This document shows, piece by piece, positions 1 through 12,800 of a stretch of 64,000 bases of DNA. This stretch comes from Tubulanus polymorphus. Taxonomy: Eukaryota; Nemertea; Palaeonemertea; Tubulaniformes; Tubulanidae. The stretch spans positions 31,030,001-31,094,000 of the forward strand of contig NC_134025.1 of NCBI RefSeq assembly GCF_964204645.1, read 5' to 3'. The first letter of the stretch is position 1. Each line of letters starts with the position of its first letter. Both the position numbers and the translations under genes were made by a program. A model generated the notes under the pieces. It was not told the DNA's origin. It searched no databases and worked only from the letters and a program-made list of their open reading frames with translations.

Positions 1-495
1 CACCCCGGAGACTATTAAATGGCTGCGGCAATAAAACCGAAAAAGTAAAGCGCTCTGAGCAGCATCTGGATTTAGGGCTTTATTAGACACATAATATTAT
101 TATTTTTATTATCATCGAACAGAGCAATACCATAAAAGGCAAAACATAAAAACAACATTACATCTTTATTCCATCGAATTGAACAGATTATACCAGATAT
201 AGACCATCTACCAGTTTAAGCGAAGTCTACAGTATCATTAAGGGCAAAAAATCCAATAAAATGCGATACATTTGAAAATATGTTTTTGTAAAATGAATTT
301 TAACCGAATTTTAGTTCGAAAAATTGTGATATTTCCTTCGAGTACTGTACATTTCCCTATATGGTTTTTGCTAAGTAAGTCTAATTCATTTTCATTTCAT
401 CACAAACAGAAAATGGACACGAAAAATTTCATTCAAATTTCTTCTGTATTTTCTGTATTTTCATCATCAATCAAAAAAACTTAAACTTTTACTTT
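1..495. other. AT-rich intergenic DNA, no gene seen
   Basis: AT-rich sequence with stop codons in all frames apart from a 70-codon open stretch of biased composition. No splice-supported exon or recognisable repeat unit was found. Confidence 0.6.
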
Positions 496-1022
496 CAGAA
501 ACAACCGCCAGGGGTAAGATCCATTTCACTCGACACTATTCGCACCTGTACCTTCAGAAACAACCGCCAGGGGTAAGATCCATTTCACTCGACACTACCC
601 GCACCTGTACCTTCAGAAACAACCGCCAGGGGTAAGATCCATTTCACTCGACACTACCCGCACCTGTACCTTCAGAAACAACCGCCAGGGGTAAGATCCA
701 TTTCACTCGACACTACCCGCACCTGTACCTTCAGAAACAACCGCCGGGGTAAGATCCATTTCACTCGACACTACCCGCACCTGTACCTTCAGAAACAACC
801 GCCAGGGGTAAGATCCATTTCACTCGACACTACCCGCACCTGTACCTTCAGAAACAACCGCCGGGGTAAGATCCATTTCACTCGACACTACCCGCACCTG
901 TACCTTCAGAAACAACCACCAGGGGTAAAAACCATTTCACGTGACACTGTCCACTACTGTACCTTCAGAAACAACCATCAGGGGTAAAAACCATTTCAGA
1001 CGACACTGTTCACTACTGCAAC
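496..1022. repeat. Minisatellite, 57-59 bp unit, about 9 copies
   Basis: Tandem copies beginning CAGAAACAACCGCC at about 496, 555, 614, 673, 732, 789, 848, 905 and 964. The middle copies are nearly identical and the last two are diverged, which is typical of unequal exchange. Each copy contains CTTCAG followed 12-15 nt later by GGGTAAG, resembling a 3' then a 5' splice site. Confidence 0.95.
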
Positions 1023-1789
1023 TTCATACAATCAAATCCATTCACTACAAATTACAGTAAGATTTTTATCTATAAAAATCAAACATCATTAAACAGCGAA
1101 CAATAAACGATATTTAGAATTAGGCCTATTTCACATGAATTCATTAAGTATTTCAAATAAGTCACTACTTACCCTTCAAGTATGGAATTATTCAGTGGAA
1201 TAATTCACTATAAATACAGCTGCAGCCGTTTACAGAAAAAACAATATGAAATGTCACTGTCGAACTTGTAAGGTGTAAAACAGGATAGACCTAGATAAAT
1301 GTCAGGCCTGGATAACGGTAGAGGAAATACTTTTTACTTTAAGAAAATAAAAGAATTCTGAAAAATAAAACATTAAGTCAAAGGGTAGGCCTATCTGAAG
1401 ACATCCTCGCTTGCCAGGGGTCCGGTATCACTCCCGAACTCGCTTCCACCAGCGCTCCCTGGCCTCACGACGCGTGATTTCATTACTGGCGCCGTTGCGC
1501 ATGACGTCATATATCGATTTGCAAAATACTTCCTTGTTCGGAAAAATTCGCTGATTGGTCCATTTAAATGGAAAACCAACAGAAGTCTACTGTCGTTTGT
1601 TACAAGCGCTGTGATTGGTACGACCGGATTCTGGTCGGCTAGTAACGACTCCAACGACTCGTGAGGTCAAGGGGTTCGGGGAACAGCTTTAGCTTAGTAG
1701 GTTCGAATCCCTTGACGGGTGAAGATGATCTGAAGAAAAGCTAGGAAATTTAATAAAATCTGGTCTCAGAACAAAATGAATCACACAGT
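1023..1789. other. Intergenic DNA with a B-box-like tRNA remnant
   Basis: No gene seen. At about 1702 GGTTCGAATCCC matches a pol III B box, and GTCAAGGG upstream pairs with CCCTTGAC just after it. The enclosed stretch is only about 50 nt, too short for a tRNA, so this is probably part of a tRNA-derived repeat. Confidence 0.45.
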
Positions 1790-2335
1790 TCCGTTACTGA
1801 GTAAACTGTCATCCGGATACTGAGTAAACTGTGGTCCGGATGCTGAGTAAACTGTCATCCGGATACTGAGTAAACTGTGGTCCGGATGATGAGTAAACTG
1901 TGGTCCGGATACTGAGTAAACTGTGGTCCGGATGCTGAGTAAACTGTGGTCCGGATACTGAGTAAACTGTGGTCCGGATGCTGAGTAAACTGTGGTCCGG
2001 ATACTGAATAAACTGTGGTCGGGATGCTGAGTAAACTGTGGTCCGGATACTGAGTAAACTGTGGTCCGGATGCTGAGTAAACTGTGGTCCGGATACTGAG
2101 TAAACTGTGGTCCCGACACTGAGTAAACTGTGGTCCGGATGCTGAGTAAACTGTGGTCCGGATACTGAGTAAACTGTGGTCCCGGCACTGAGTAAACTGT
2201 GGTCCCGACACTGAGTAAACTGTAGTCCGGATGCTGAGTAAACTGTGGTCCGGATACTGAGTTAACTGTGGTCCGGATACTGAGTAAACTGTGGTCGGGA
2301 TACTGAGTAAACTGTGGTCCGGATACTGAGTAAAC
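1790..2335. repeat. Minisatellite, 23 bp unit, about 24 copies
   Basis: Unit CTGAGTAAACTGTGGTCCGG plus ATA, repeated with scattered variants (TCCCGACA, TCATCC). The apparent open frames on the minus strand are products of the repeat. Confidence 0.95.
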
Positions 2336-2914
2336 TCACTGTATAAGACTCAGTACCTAACGAGGCACCAACCATTGACCGTAATAATGAATCCGTTAGA
2401 AATAAATCGTGTGTAAACTGTATTTGCCGCACGGCCGCAATATCTAGGATTCGCCAACAATTAGACGATGAAGATTTGGACTATGAGCCGAGCTAGTGTA
2501 TGACATTCGTATCAAACATCATATCCTTAGTTTAGATCTAGTATAAACATTGAGTGGGTGTGGCTTTAGAATAGTTAGCTGAATGATAGCAGTTGCGAGG
2601 TATACCTCCTTCCTGCCATAATCTCCGGATCTCAAACTGTTTTGAGCAACTACCTTGAGATACGAGGAACAAAGTTTAACCAATCAATCAAAAATAGTGA
2701 TCCTGAATTTCCTGACGGTTGATGAACGATTAATAAAAAAAGAAAATCACATGTTTTCGGACCCTGGAGTCGCAGAGAAAAACGAAAGTAACGTAAATAC
2801 TAGTTCTACTTTTCAACGGTATCTAAAATGTTGGTCCCATAATGTGACGGGTATCTGGGACTTAACAGCTATCCGGTTCCTGTCTAAACTATCAACTAAA
2901 CCCGGTCCAGTTAT
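2336..2914. other. Intergenic DNA, nothing recognised
   Basis: Contains an 88-codon open frame at 2655-2921 on the plus strand. It has no recognisable domain and no supporting splice context. Confidence 0.5.
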
Positions 2915-3115
2915 TGACTAAAATATGGACTAAACCGTAGTCCACTAAAATATGGACTACACCGCAGTCCAGTTAGTGACTAAAATATGGACTAAACGGT
3001 AGTCCAGTTATTGACTAAAATATGGACTACACCGCAGTCCAGTTACTGATAAAAATAAGGACAAAACTGCAGTCTGCTTCCTGACTAAATGGACTGAACC
3101 GCGCAGTCCAATTAC
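2915..3115. repeat. Degenerate minisatellite, about 35 bp unit, about 5 copies
   Basis: Repeats of GACTAAAATATGGACTACAC followed by CGCAGTCCAGTTA, decaying toward the 3' side. Confidence 0.85.
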
Positions 3116-4805
3116 TTGATTTATTAAACATAAATCAGGATTTTCTATGAAATGCATTGGTCTGGAGGCCTACACAGTTTAAATTATTTATGTTGTAACT
3201 TATCTCTATTGACTGGAATATGAATAACATGATGAACATTTCACAATTTGGACAATATTTGGAACCGAAACCAGGAAATGAAGTTACTTCCTCGAGTTAT
3301 TTCTCATCCACCAGAGCCTCTACTCACTATTCAATTCAATTCAATTCAAACTTAATTCACCATAGATTCGATAGCAAATTCAATTAAGTTTAAGAGTTTT
3401 CCAAAATTAAAAAGAGAATTAAAGAAATTGACATTAGATGATATTAGATTTTTTAATTGATGATATTCGAAATAATTGAGATTTAGACAATTTGAGATTT
3501 AGGAAATCAAATAATGCGGAGATTTGAGATCAAATAATTTCAGATGTTGGAAATCAAATAATTTGAGATGTTCATCAAAAATAATCGAGAATTTGAGATA
3601 CCCAAGATGAACTAATTGAGATTGATGAAGTAGACTTTGTACTTACTCAAATCAAAAAACGCGCCGAGGGTTTCAGGGTCTAGAGTCAGCACCTCGGCGC
3701 GAACCAGCTTCAACAGTCCCGAAAAAAGGTCATATTTTGTAGACATATTCAAAGTTGAAGTTCAAGTTTTAATTGTTGAAGTTGTAATTGTTGTAGTTGT
3801 CGTTGTACTGCTGCTGTTGCTTTTATAACTGTTGCTTTTTTAACTGCTGCTGTTGATGCTGCTGCTGCTACTGCAATGTAAAAACAATCTTATTAAAATC
3901 AAGAAAATCGAAAATTATTGACTCTAAGAAATAGCTAAATCGAGTTTCTATTAAGTAATAATAATAATTAACGTTAAATTATTGGGTATCATAATTTTCT
4001 AAATATTAAATATAGAAGCCACCAGAATTAAGTTGAACGACGCTTCGAATGAAAGGTTTCTATGGATTCGAGTCATGGTTGAATAGACTGAGCTGTCTGT
4101 GTATTACACCTAGGCATGTCAACTAGCCGCTTTAGCGCGTAGATCTGAACAGCAGAAAAACTGCTTCCGAAAATTTCATAAATAAATTTTATCAATTTCC
4201 ATTTCCTCAATAAAATCACAATAACGTCTTCATTATTTATTTCTAAATATTTAAAACGCCATTTGGGCAATTTTGAGCAAAAAGAACGTCAAAATGGAAA
4301 TGTCATAATTAAACACCTATATAATATAATCCGAACTTTCGGAACTTTGGAAATTGTCTTACGTAAAACCGTATGCGAAACCTAAGGGGTATGTATGCAA
4401 TTTACAAGTAAGATTAATAAATAAATTCCATCGAAAGAAATAAAATAAAATGGATGACGTTCGCTTACCTGAAAAATGGCCGAACTGGAAGGAGGGATCA
4501 GCTGACCTGGGTTTTTATACTGCCAGTGTGACGTCATTATCCTGACCAATGAAAAGTGCTGATATTCGCGCCCAGTGTAGAAAGTCAAAATTTTCTAATG
4601 GGATTCGAACCCGATTAACGCTACCAAAAGTATTTCGATCAAATCGACGAATTAAATAAAATTTATAATCATTATGATGTGCCCTCAGTAAACCCGACTA
4701 GAGCTGTTGTTTGCTCATCCGTTTGAAAAACTGTTGGCGATTTATTCTGAAAATCGCAGACCCATACAAAGTTGCATAGCCAAAACTAAACTTAAAATCC
4801 CCTGA
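3116..4805. other. Intergenic DNA with low-complexity patches
   Basis: Contains an AATTC-type pentamer run near 3326, TTTGAGAT-rich degenerate repeats at 3480-3600, and TTG/CTG trinucleotide runs at 3760-3885. A B-box-like sequence on the minus strand lies at about 4602 (GGATTCGAACCC read on the plus strand). No gene supported. Confidence 0.55.
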
Positions 4806-4807
4806 GA

Positions 4808-4882
4808 CTACCACGGGTCTATGGTCCAGTGGTTAGTGAGCTCGTCTGAAGAACTGACGGTCGCGGTCTCGAACCCGGCTGG
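4808..4882 (+). mobile_element. tRNA-derived SINE head
   Basis: An A-box-like TGGTCCAGTGGTTAGTGAGC and a B-box-like GGTCTCGAACCC are spaced as in a tRNA. The anticodon arm does not pair well and the B box has an inserted base, so this is a SINE promoter or tRNA pseudogene rather than a working tRNA. Confidence 0.6.
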
Positions 4883-5835
4883 AAACAATCATTCTGGTTT
4901 GGCCAAGTATTTTATTCTTTTTTATGTTTCAGATTGTAATGCGGGGGTGGCTTCAGGATGGCTAGAAAATACGGATTAGATATTCTACGGGACTGTATCC
5001 ATGGTGCATTCCAAAAGGGCAGAGTGACGCCCTTTCTTTCTTTCTTATCTTTCTTCGTATCTTCGGCTTAATAGGCAGCCAACCAATAAGTATTCGTACT
5101 TATTGTAGGTATATGCCGAGTTGGTACTCTTAAGGTTAAAACTTTTAAAAACTTTAAAAAGTTTGATCAAAACTAAATGACAACACTATTCAAAAGCGTG
5201 ACTTTTAACCAGCAGTTTTTTCACTCTTTCTCGATGAAGCCTAGGTCATTGATCCACATAATTTCCTTGATTTTTCGGCTGCAGATACCTGCTATCACTG
5301 CTGCAGTTTTCTCTAGTTAGTGTCCTCTTCGTATTAGTTAAATACTGTTGTTAACTAGTTAACCTATTGAGTAATATATGTTCTACGTTTTACTAAGCTC
5401 GGTGATGATAATGATTTAGAATGTCTATTTTTCGTCTGGGATAAATTTTTTTAGATATCTCGCATAATCTATTGAAATTGCCCTCGCCGAATTCGGTCTT
5501 AATACGTCACCTGCTCACGACCTGCGAGCCTTCAGGTTACCCCCTGCGATACCAACGATACCGAGGATACCTGTTTCGCGGCCAGTGAGATCCCAGCCCG
5601 CCACAGGTTACGCGCGGTCTCGATGAACGCCGATACCGAGATACCGAGGATACCTGTCAGTCTCACGGCCTGTTGTGAGCCTCCAAGTTACCTGCGATAC
5701 CGAAGATACCGAGGATACGTCCTGTCTCACGGCCTGTGAGCCTCTGGCTACCTAACCGCGATACCGAGGATACCCACGATACCTTGGAGTTACCGGCGGT
5801 TCCCGAAACCTGGACGGAGCACTCCCGATGTCCTA
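4883..5835. other. Intergenic DNA with GATACCGAGGATAC degenerate repeats
   Basis: From about 5507 to 5800 the motif GATACCGAGGATACC recurs irregularly with CACGGCCTGTGAGCC blocks. The sequence is GC-richer than its surroundings and looks like an old, decayed minisatellite. A CTTT microsatellite lies at about 5030. No coding support. Confidence 0.6.
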
Positions 5836-5905
5836 CGTTTGTGAAGCTATCGTATTGTGGCGCCCTCTTGTAGAAACACCATCTTGAATCTGTGTCAAAT
5901 TACAC

Positions 5906-6075
5906 CAATTCAATTCAATTCAAAATTTATTTCATCCGTATAACGACAAAATTACATAGGACAGACACGGCAATAAAATATTAATACAAAGAGACACTGA
6001 CAAATGATAACAAAACATAAAAGGAGAGAGAAAACCACGGCTTACTACAACCGTGCTCGGGGTTAATGGCACCAA
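5906..6075 (-). mobile_element. Probable 3' end of a non-LTR retrotransposon (LINE)
   Basis: Read on the minus strand, an AT-rich segment ends in GGATGAAATAAATTTTG and a run of GAATT pentamers. This is the typical tail layout of CR1/L2-like LINE 3' ends, truncated at its 5' side. No reverse transcriptase sequence remains. Confidence 0.5.
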
Positions 6076-6444
6076 AGCGGTGTCTTGTCGGGACTTTATT
6101 GATTGCAATCGTTTACCACAGTAAATAGTGCAACCAATGGCGGATAATTCAAGTTTGAAGTTAAAGTTAATAATGTTTGGAAGTTAATTCAGCGACAGAT
6201 AATACTAGATCTGAATAGAATAGTAAGTATCGTTTATGTTTTCCTGCTAACGTTGTTAGACCTAGTGCTGACAATAATTCCACTTACTTTAATAAATCAA
6301 ATCAGACCAAAAATAAACCACGAATTTAATAATTCAACCACAAGAATAAGATTAAAAGAAGCCAGCCAAGGAAGGAAGAATGAAAAGAAGATGGATTCTG
6401 TGAATGTGTGTGTATCACACAATAAACCAGACTGGATAAATTTT

Positions 6445-6658
6445 GGTAAAAGTGCAGATCCGCACCTCTCGTGATTGACGCAATCTGCTGAATGACAGAA
6501 TCCAGGCTAAAATCTCAATACTCTCTCTAGTGAAGATATCTTAAAATTAGCCATTGACAATGTACTGAATTGCTGATGACATTTTGAATCTTAAACAATG
6601 ATATTTAAGTAATTGATTGAACCGTTTACGCGGAGAGGTGCGGATCTGCACTTTTACC
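6445..6658. mobile_element. MITE with perfect 26-bp terminal inverted repeats
   Basis: Positions 6445-6470 (begins GGTAAAAGTGCAG, ends CCGCACCTCTC) are the exact reverse complement of 6633-6658. The 214-bp element has no coding capacity. It sits 193 bp upstream of the TTK start codon. I see no clear target-site duplication. Confidence 0.85.
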
Positions 6659-6851
6659 TAGAGTTTCAACTCACTGGTTTCAATGAAAAAAAAAGATTGA
6701 ATCTGTTTCTGTGAAATACGTGCAGATTTGGCATGTGCAACGGAAAAGAGAGATGAATAAAAGTTAGGCGCTTGAGTCTGGCGTGATATAAGTAAGAATT
6801 GTGTGGTTTTATTTAGGGAAATCGAGTGAAGGAAGGAAGGCTGCTTACGAA

Positions 6852-9800
6852 ATGACTAGTTTGAAAAAATTAAACCAACGTCTTCAAGAACTGCGAGATA
6901 AGAAATCATTATCAGTCGCCGCTGGGGTAGAATCAGAATCAGTTTTACCCGATGATACAACAGGTAAGGACTGACCAGTCTAAACAAAGAAATATGGGGG
7001 AAAAGAGTGAGGAGAGTGGAGGAGGGTGGGAATGAACTGGATAGAATGGCGCCAGTGGGTTTTGTTGCATTCAGTATCTGCTGGCGATCATTTGAGCTCT
7101 GGGTGGTTTTTAGTAGGAGCCTGGAAGTAGATGGGGAGAGAGGGAGAATAGGATATGATGCCTGTATTGGTATAAAATTTGTTGTATTTTTTTTTCTAGA
7201 TCAAGCATTTCCGCTTATACAGAGTTTGTATAATCATAGAGATGATCCCAGTGTATGGTTGCAATATATTTCATCTTATGAGAAACAAAATGGAGGAGAC
7301 AAATATGAAAAACTATGTCGTCTTTACAGCAGAGCTTTAGAGGTATCAGTCTCAGTCTCATGTGTAAATCTGTATGGATCCAGTTACTCAGTTGTGAGTT
7401 TATTTGAATGAGTCAAATCTTAACTCACAACTGTGGAACTGGATCCTGAGTTCAGAGTTATCTCTAAACTCACAACCGTGTAACTGGATCCTGAGTTCAG
7501 AGTTAACTCTTAACTCACAACCGTGGAACTGGATCCTGAGTTCAGAGTTAACTCTTAACTCACAACTGTGGAACTGGATCCTGAGTTTGGAGTTAACTCT
7601 CACAACTGTGGAACTGGATCCTGAATTCAGTTAACTCTCACAACTGTGGAACTGGAGTCTGAGTTCAGAGTTAACTCTTAACTAACAACCGTGGAACTGG
7701 ATCCTGAGTTCAGTTAACTCTCACAACCGTGGAACTGGAGCCTGAGTTCAGTTAACTCTCACAACCGTGGAACTGGAGCCTGAGTTCAGAGTTAGCTCTA
7801 ACTTGCCACCGTGGAACTGGATCTTGAGGTTAAGTTAACTTTAACTCACAACTGTGTAACTGGATCCTAAGTAACTCTAACTTACAACAGTGGAACTGGA
7901 TCCTGAGGTCAGAGTTAACTCTTACAGTGGAACTGGATCCTGAGTTCCGAGTTAACTCTTACTAACAACTGTGGAACTGGATCCTGAGTTCAGAGTTAAC
8001 TCTAAACTCACAACCGTGGAACTGGATCCTGAGTGTTTTTATTCAATGTTTCTGAATATTTTGATTTGACTCTTTGTGTTTCAGGTTATAACAAATTCAA
8101 ACCAGAAGAAAAAGGAAGATTACGCAAAACTGATGGTCAATTTTGCCAAACTAAAAAGGTAAATTTCCCACTTAGCACTGAGTGAATTGCCTCTGATTAT
8201 TGTGTTCTGTGGAGAGTGAATTATAAACAATATGATTGTGTTTTCAGTACAGATAATGAAGTGTTCAGTGAGGAATTATTCCATCGAGTTATTACTGAAT
8301 GTAAACAACATCCATTTGTACATATTGAAGCCGCTCAGTTTTACTGTGATAAAGGTATTTATTATTATATATAGAAAAAATGAAAAAATGCTTTATTTGA
8401 TCTGTGATGATTTATAAAGTGAGTATTCTACCGCACAAATGATTTCAACCACCTCCTCATACTCCCTCTCCTCCTCCCTCTCCCCCTTTCCTCTCCCTTT
8501 TCATATGCAATTTTAAGCACAAATGTACTTCAGGATAAGTAAAAAATTCCTGAGCCCAGAACCCTCTCCGACCGTGTTCATACATTGAGTTGATTTGCAC
8601 CACCCTTACCCATATATCCGTAGGCAATTTTAAGTTAAGTATGAAGTTGCCAATTTTTGGCCCCTAATTCCCCCTACGAATGTACACGTACTTTATGAAT
8701 TGCCTCTTTTGGATGAGTTGGTTTTATAAGAAAATATGTTTACTTGTTTTAGGAAATCCGACGAAAAGTTTAAGAATTCTGGAAGATGCTCAGAAGTTTC
8801 ATATGGATGATACGATCGTAACTGCGATGAATAATTTACGACTTGGCAGAAAATTGATCGAAAATAAACACAACGCAAAACCAGGTAAAATACTGAATCT
8901 CGGACAATGAGAACACCAGAGATGATGAGAGATTTTGAAATGATGCCTCATTCGGTAAGATAGATAATTAGAGATTGTTCGTTTCATTTCAGGTTTGAAT
9001 CCAATTGAAGAATCGTCGGTCGCGGAATCTTCTGGTAAAAGATGTCGTCACGTTAGTGATTTAAGCGCAAGACAACATCAAACACAGCAACAACAACAAC
9101 AAAAACAACAAACTAGTTCATGTCATAATTATACCCTGTAAGTGTGTCATTTTACTGCCTCCAGTTATTAAAGAGATTTCAATATTTTAAAAACTGATGT
9201 GTTTCAGTAATTTATTATAAATAGAATATGTAATTTATTTTAGGCCGAGTCTGAAAAAGCAGGAATTGAAATCGATTACTCAGAGTTTGAAAGATTCTTC
9301 AATCAGGTTCGTTATATCTTTCAAGTTTCATTTTCTCAAAGATGATTCGATACATTTGATCAAATCTTTATTTTTCGTCCAAAGTTTTTCTCTCAGTATT
9401 TGATGGGAAAACGTTTCGCTTTTCTAGTTGTAAGCAGGAACAGAAACAGCAACAGCAGCAGCAGCAGAAACATACAGATCTATCGAACCCAGTGGCGTTA
9501 CGATCCTATCACAGTACACCTGACTGTAAAACTGTCGGTCCTTTGAGCACCGTCAAAAAATCTACATCTAAACGGTAAAAATCACTGTTCAAATTTTATA
9601 GTCTGATTACAACTTCTAACTTCATTGATACAGTTAAAATTAAGTCATCACATGAGTGAATTCATCATTTGAATAAGTCCACATAACTGAAGTCATCTCT
9701 ATTTTTTACTCCCAATTTGTATTTGCCAATTCTATTTATTAATTGTTGTAAATCAATATTTGGACTACAACAAACAGCTAGTTTCACTGTATCAGATTGA

Positions 9801-12800
9801 TTGGAATCGATGTCTGTCTGTTGTTTTTAGTGTGATGTTGAACTTCAAACCGATGCGAGTACCAGTTTCACAGTTGGGCCAGTTAAAAGAGATCAACTCT
9901 AAGTTCCATGACGACGATGATGAAGATGATGATGATGGATTGTCTGGTATAATACCGATGAGGAAAGGTATGATCTTATCATCATTTATGAAGGGGATGT
10001 CGATAGACCCTTCCTTGACCTCTTAGAAACCCAGTACACCTCTTGCCCATAATGAAACATAGTCAGGACCCATTTGGATTTAGATTTTAGCCCACCGTTG
10101 TATCTATGATTTAAATCAAAACAGTTCATCATTGTAAATGTTTTGGTTGATCCTCTTGATTGCGGTCAATTTGGGGATCACTCATTATTTCAATTAATAT
10201 GAAATATAAATGAATGCTCCGTGTCTATAGGTTCTGTTACTTCTGATACCGGTTACCTATCTCAATCGACGACAACTCAACCTACTCAACCTAGAAAATA
10301 TTCATTGATGGAGGTTGAAAACGGGAGTCCTGAAGATGCAGTGGCAGCAGCATCCAAGAATATCGAGATGAAACGTAAATATTCGCTGATGGATATCGAT
10401 ATATCACCGGAGTCATCTCGTCCTCCTCCGAGTAACTCCAATCACGCATCATCGGATAAAGAAAATCATCCTCCAGCGACCACCGAGAAAACGTCGCAAG
10501 ATTCGAAGGGAGTTCGAAACGCTGGAGCGCCAGGTTCCGATAACGTGTTTACAGAGCCCTCTACCGGCCAGAGTCGAACACTAAAACCAGTTCTATCCAT
10601 TCCACAAACAGCGGCGACTCACCTGCCACAGGTGACTCCGATGAAATACATCATAGAAAACAATTTGTCTAGTCATAGTTCGATACCGTATCACCAGGTG
10701 GCGGCGCGTGCCACAGTTGAGAACACGCCCGCGGCACACGGTTCATTAACGCGAGGCACACCAGCGGCACACTTATTACCATTCAAGTGTACTCCTCTCA
10801 CCGTGAGTTTATCTTCTAAACGATTTGTCATTACGAGAATGAATGAATTTTGTATTAATAATCGTAGTCGTTGTTGTTTCTATAGAAACCGAAGACGAAT
10901 CAAATAATGGTTGTTAATGATAAATCGTACGAAGTGTTGAATATGATCGGTCGCGGAGGAACGAGTAAGGTATGTTATATACGACACGGTTCCGTTTAGA
11001 TTCAATAAATCCTCGAAACCCTCGAAACTCAACCTGAATTAAACGTATGTTATTGTAGGTATATCAGGTGTTCAGCGCAGAGTATAAAAAAACATTAGCC
11101 ATAAAGAAAGTCGATCTTGAAGGTTGTGATGAGGCGACTATTCAAGGATATCTGAATGAAGTCAATATATTATATCAGCTCCAGGACTGTGATAGTGTAG
11201 TTAAAATGTATGATTGGTAAGTTAATGCAGGGTATATTTGTTGCTGATCATTTTAGCATTACCTCGTCTCAGTTCAATAGTTCTAAGTCAACAGTTTCAA
11301 AATGTTGTAAATGAATTGAACCAAATGGTCTTAAATTCTAAGGTTAGTTATGGCACAAGATTTCGCTTAGACTGACTGGTCTTAAGTTGTTAGATTGGTT
11401 ATAAAACCAAAGTGAGCTTAAACTGGTCTTGTTAGATTGGTTATAGAATCAAAATGAGTTTAGACTGGTCTTAAGTTGTTAGATTGGTTATAGAACCAAA
11501 ATGAGCTTAGACTGGTCATTATTAGATTGGTTGTAGAACAAAAATGAGCTTAGACTGGTCTTAAGTTGTAAGATTGGCTAAAGAACCAAAATGAGCTTTG
11601 ACTGGGCTTAAATCTAAGCCATAACTGATGGTAAATATGATATTGTTTCTATTAATAGTGAGTATAATACAGATGACAGTATATTATCAGTAGTAATGGA
11701 ACGTGGTGATACTGATCTGTCTCGATTGTTCTACAACCGACAGAAAAAACCATTCAGTGAAAACGCGATCATGTTCTATTGGCAGTGTATGCTAGAAGCA
11801 GTTCAATCATTACATCAAAGAGGTATGATAATATACAACAAGACATCGGCAGATCCAGGGTGGGTCCATGGGTAGATCGAGGGGTGGATCCATCGGCAGA
11901 TCCAAGGGTGGATCCATCGGCAGATTGAGGGGTATCTGCCCCTCAATCCAGGGTGGGTCCATGGGTAGATTTTGATAGAAGCAAAATTGTCATTGTTTTG
12001 GAAAAGGGCTCAGGCCACAAATATGATTAAGGCCTAAATCGATTTAAGATAAACTGGATTGATGGAGAAATTAAATCGATTTAAGAGTTAAACCTTTTTG
12101 TGAAACTGGGCCCTGGAAGATTTACGTATCGACCGGTGATATCAGTGGTAAAAGATCAGTTAATTCGGGCCATGGTGATTTTGTATTCTGTAATTATTGT
12201 TTATTGTGTTTTTCTAGGTATCGTTCATTCAGATTTAAAACCCGCTAACTTCCTGTTAGTTGCCGGTCATCTGAAACTAATCGATTTCGGAATAGCCAAC
12301 GCGATACAACCGGATAAAACTAGCGTTACTAGGCAACAGCAGATCGGTACTCCGAATTATATGAGTCCGGAAGCGATTTATTCACGAGGTCATCACACGG
12401 ATTCTACGGGAAAACATACACCGAAATATAAAGTATGTTAAAATCACGGGCCGTGAAACTCACTGTTTAAGTCTTCGTTGTTTGGACAAGCATTAGTTTA
12501 GACAGCATTGAAAACTTAATGAAATACAAATTGAGACTTAAAGTAGATGACTTCAGTAACATGACTTATGGTATACAAATGATGACTTAAGCCATGAGTT
12601 CAACTGTATTTTGATATCTTATTTAATACAAAGTTGAATTTGTCACTGATTAAAAATGATGGAAAAGAACCTCGAACAAGATGTGTTTTTTTTTTCAGTT
12701 AGGAGTAGCCAGTGATGTTTGGTCTCTTGGATGTATTCTATACAACATGGTTTACGGATATACTCCGTTCCAAAGTTATAACGATGTAACCAGTAAACTA

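Noticed and set aside
1660-1720. tRNA gene around GGTTCGAATCCC
   Set aside because: Only about 50 nt lie between the complementary ends; no cloverleaf.
1781-2211. Minus-strand open frames of 118-135 codons
   Set aside because: Pure 23-bp minisatellite translations; open in several frames because the unit lacks stops.
2655-2921. 88-codon open frame as a small gene
   Set aside because: No homology recognised, no Kozak or splice context, and its end runs into a minisatellite.
5906-6075. Intact LINE
   Set aside because: Only a tail-like 3' segment is visible; no reverse transcriptase or endonuclease coding sequence nearby.
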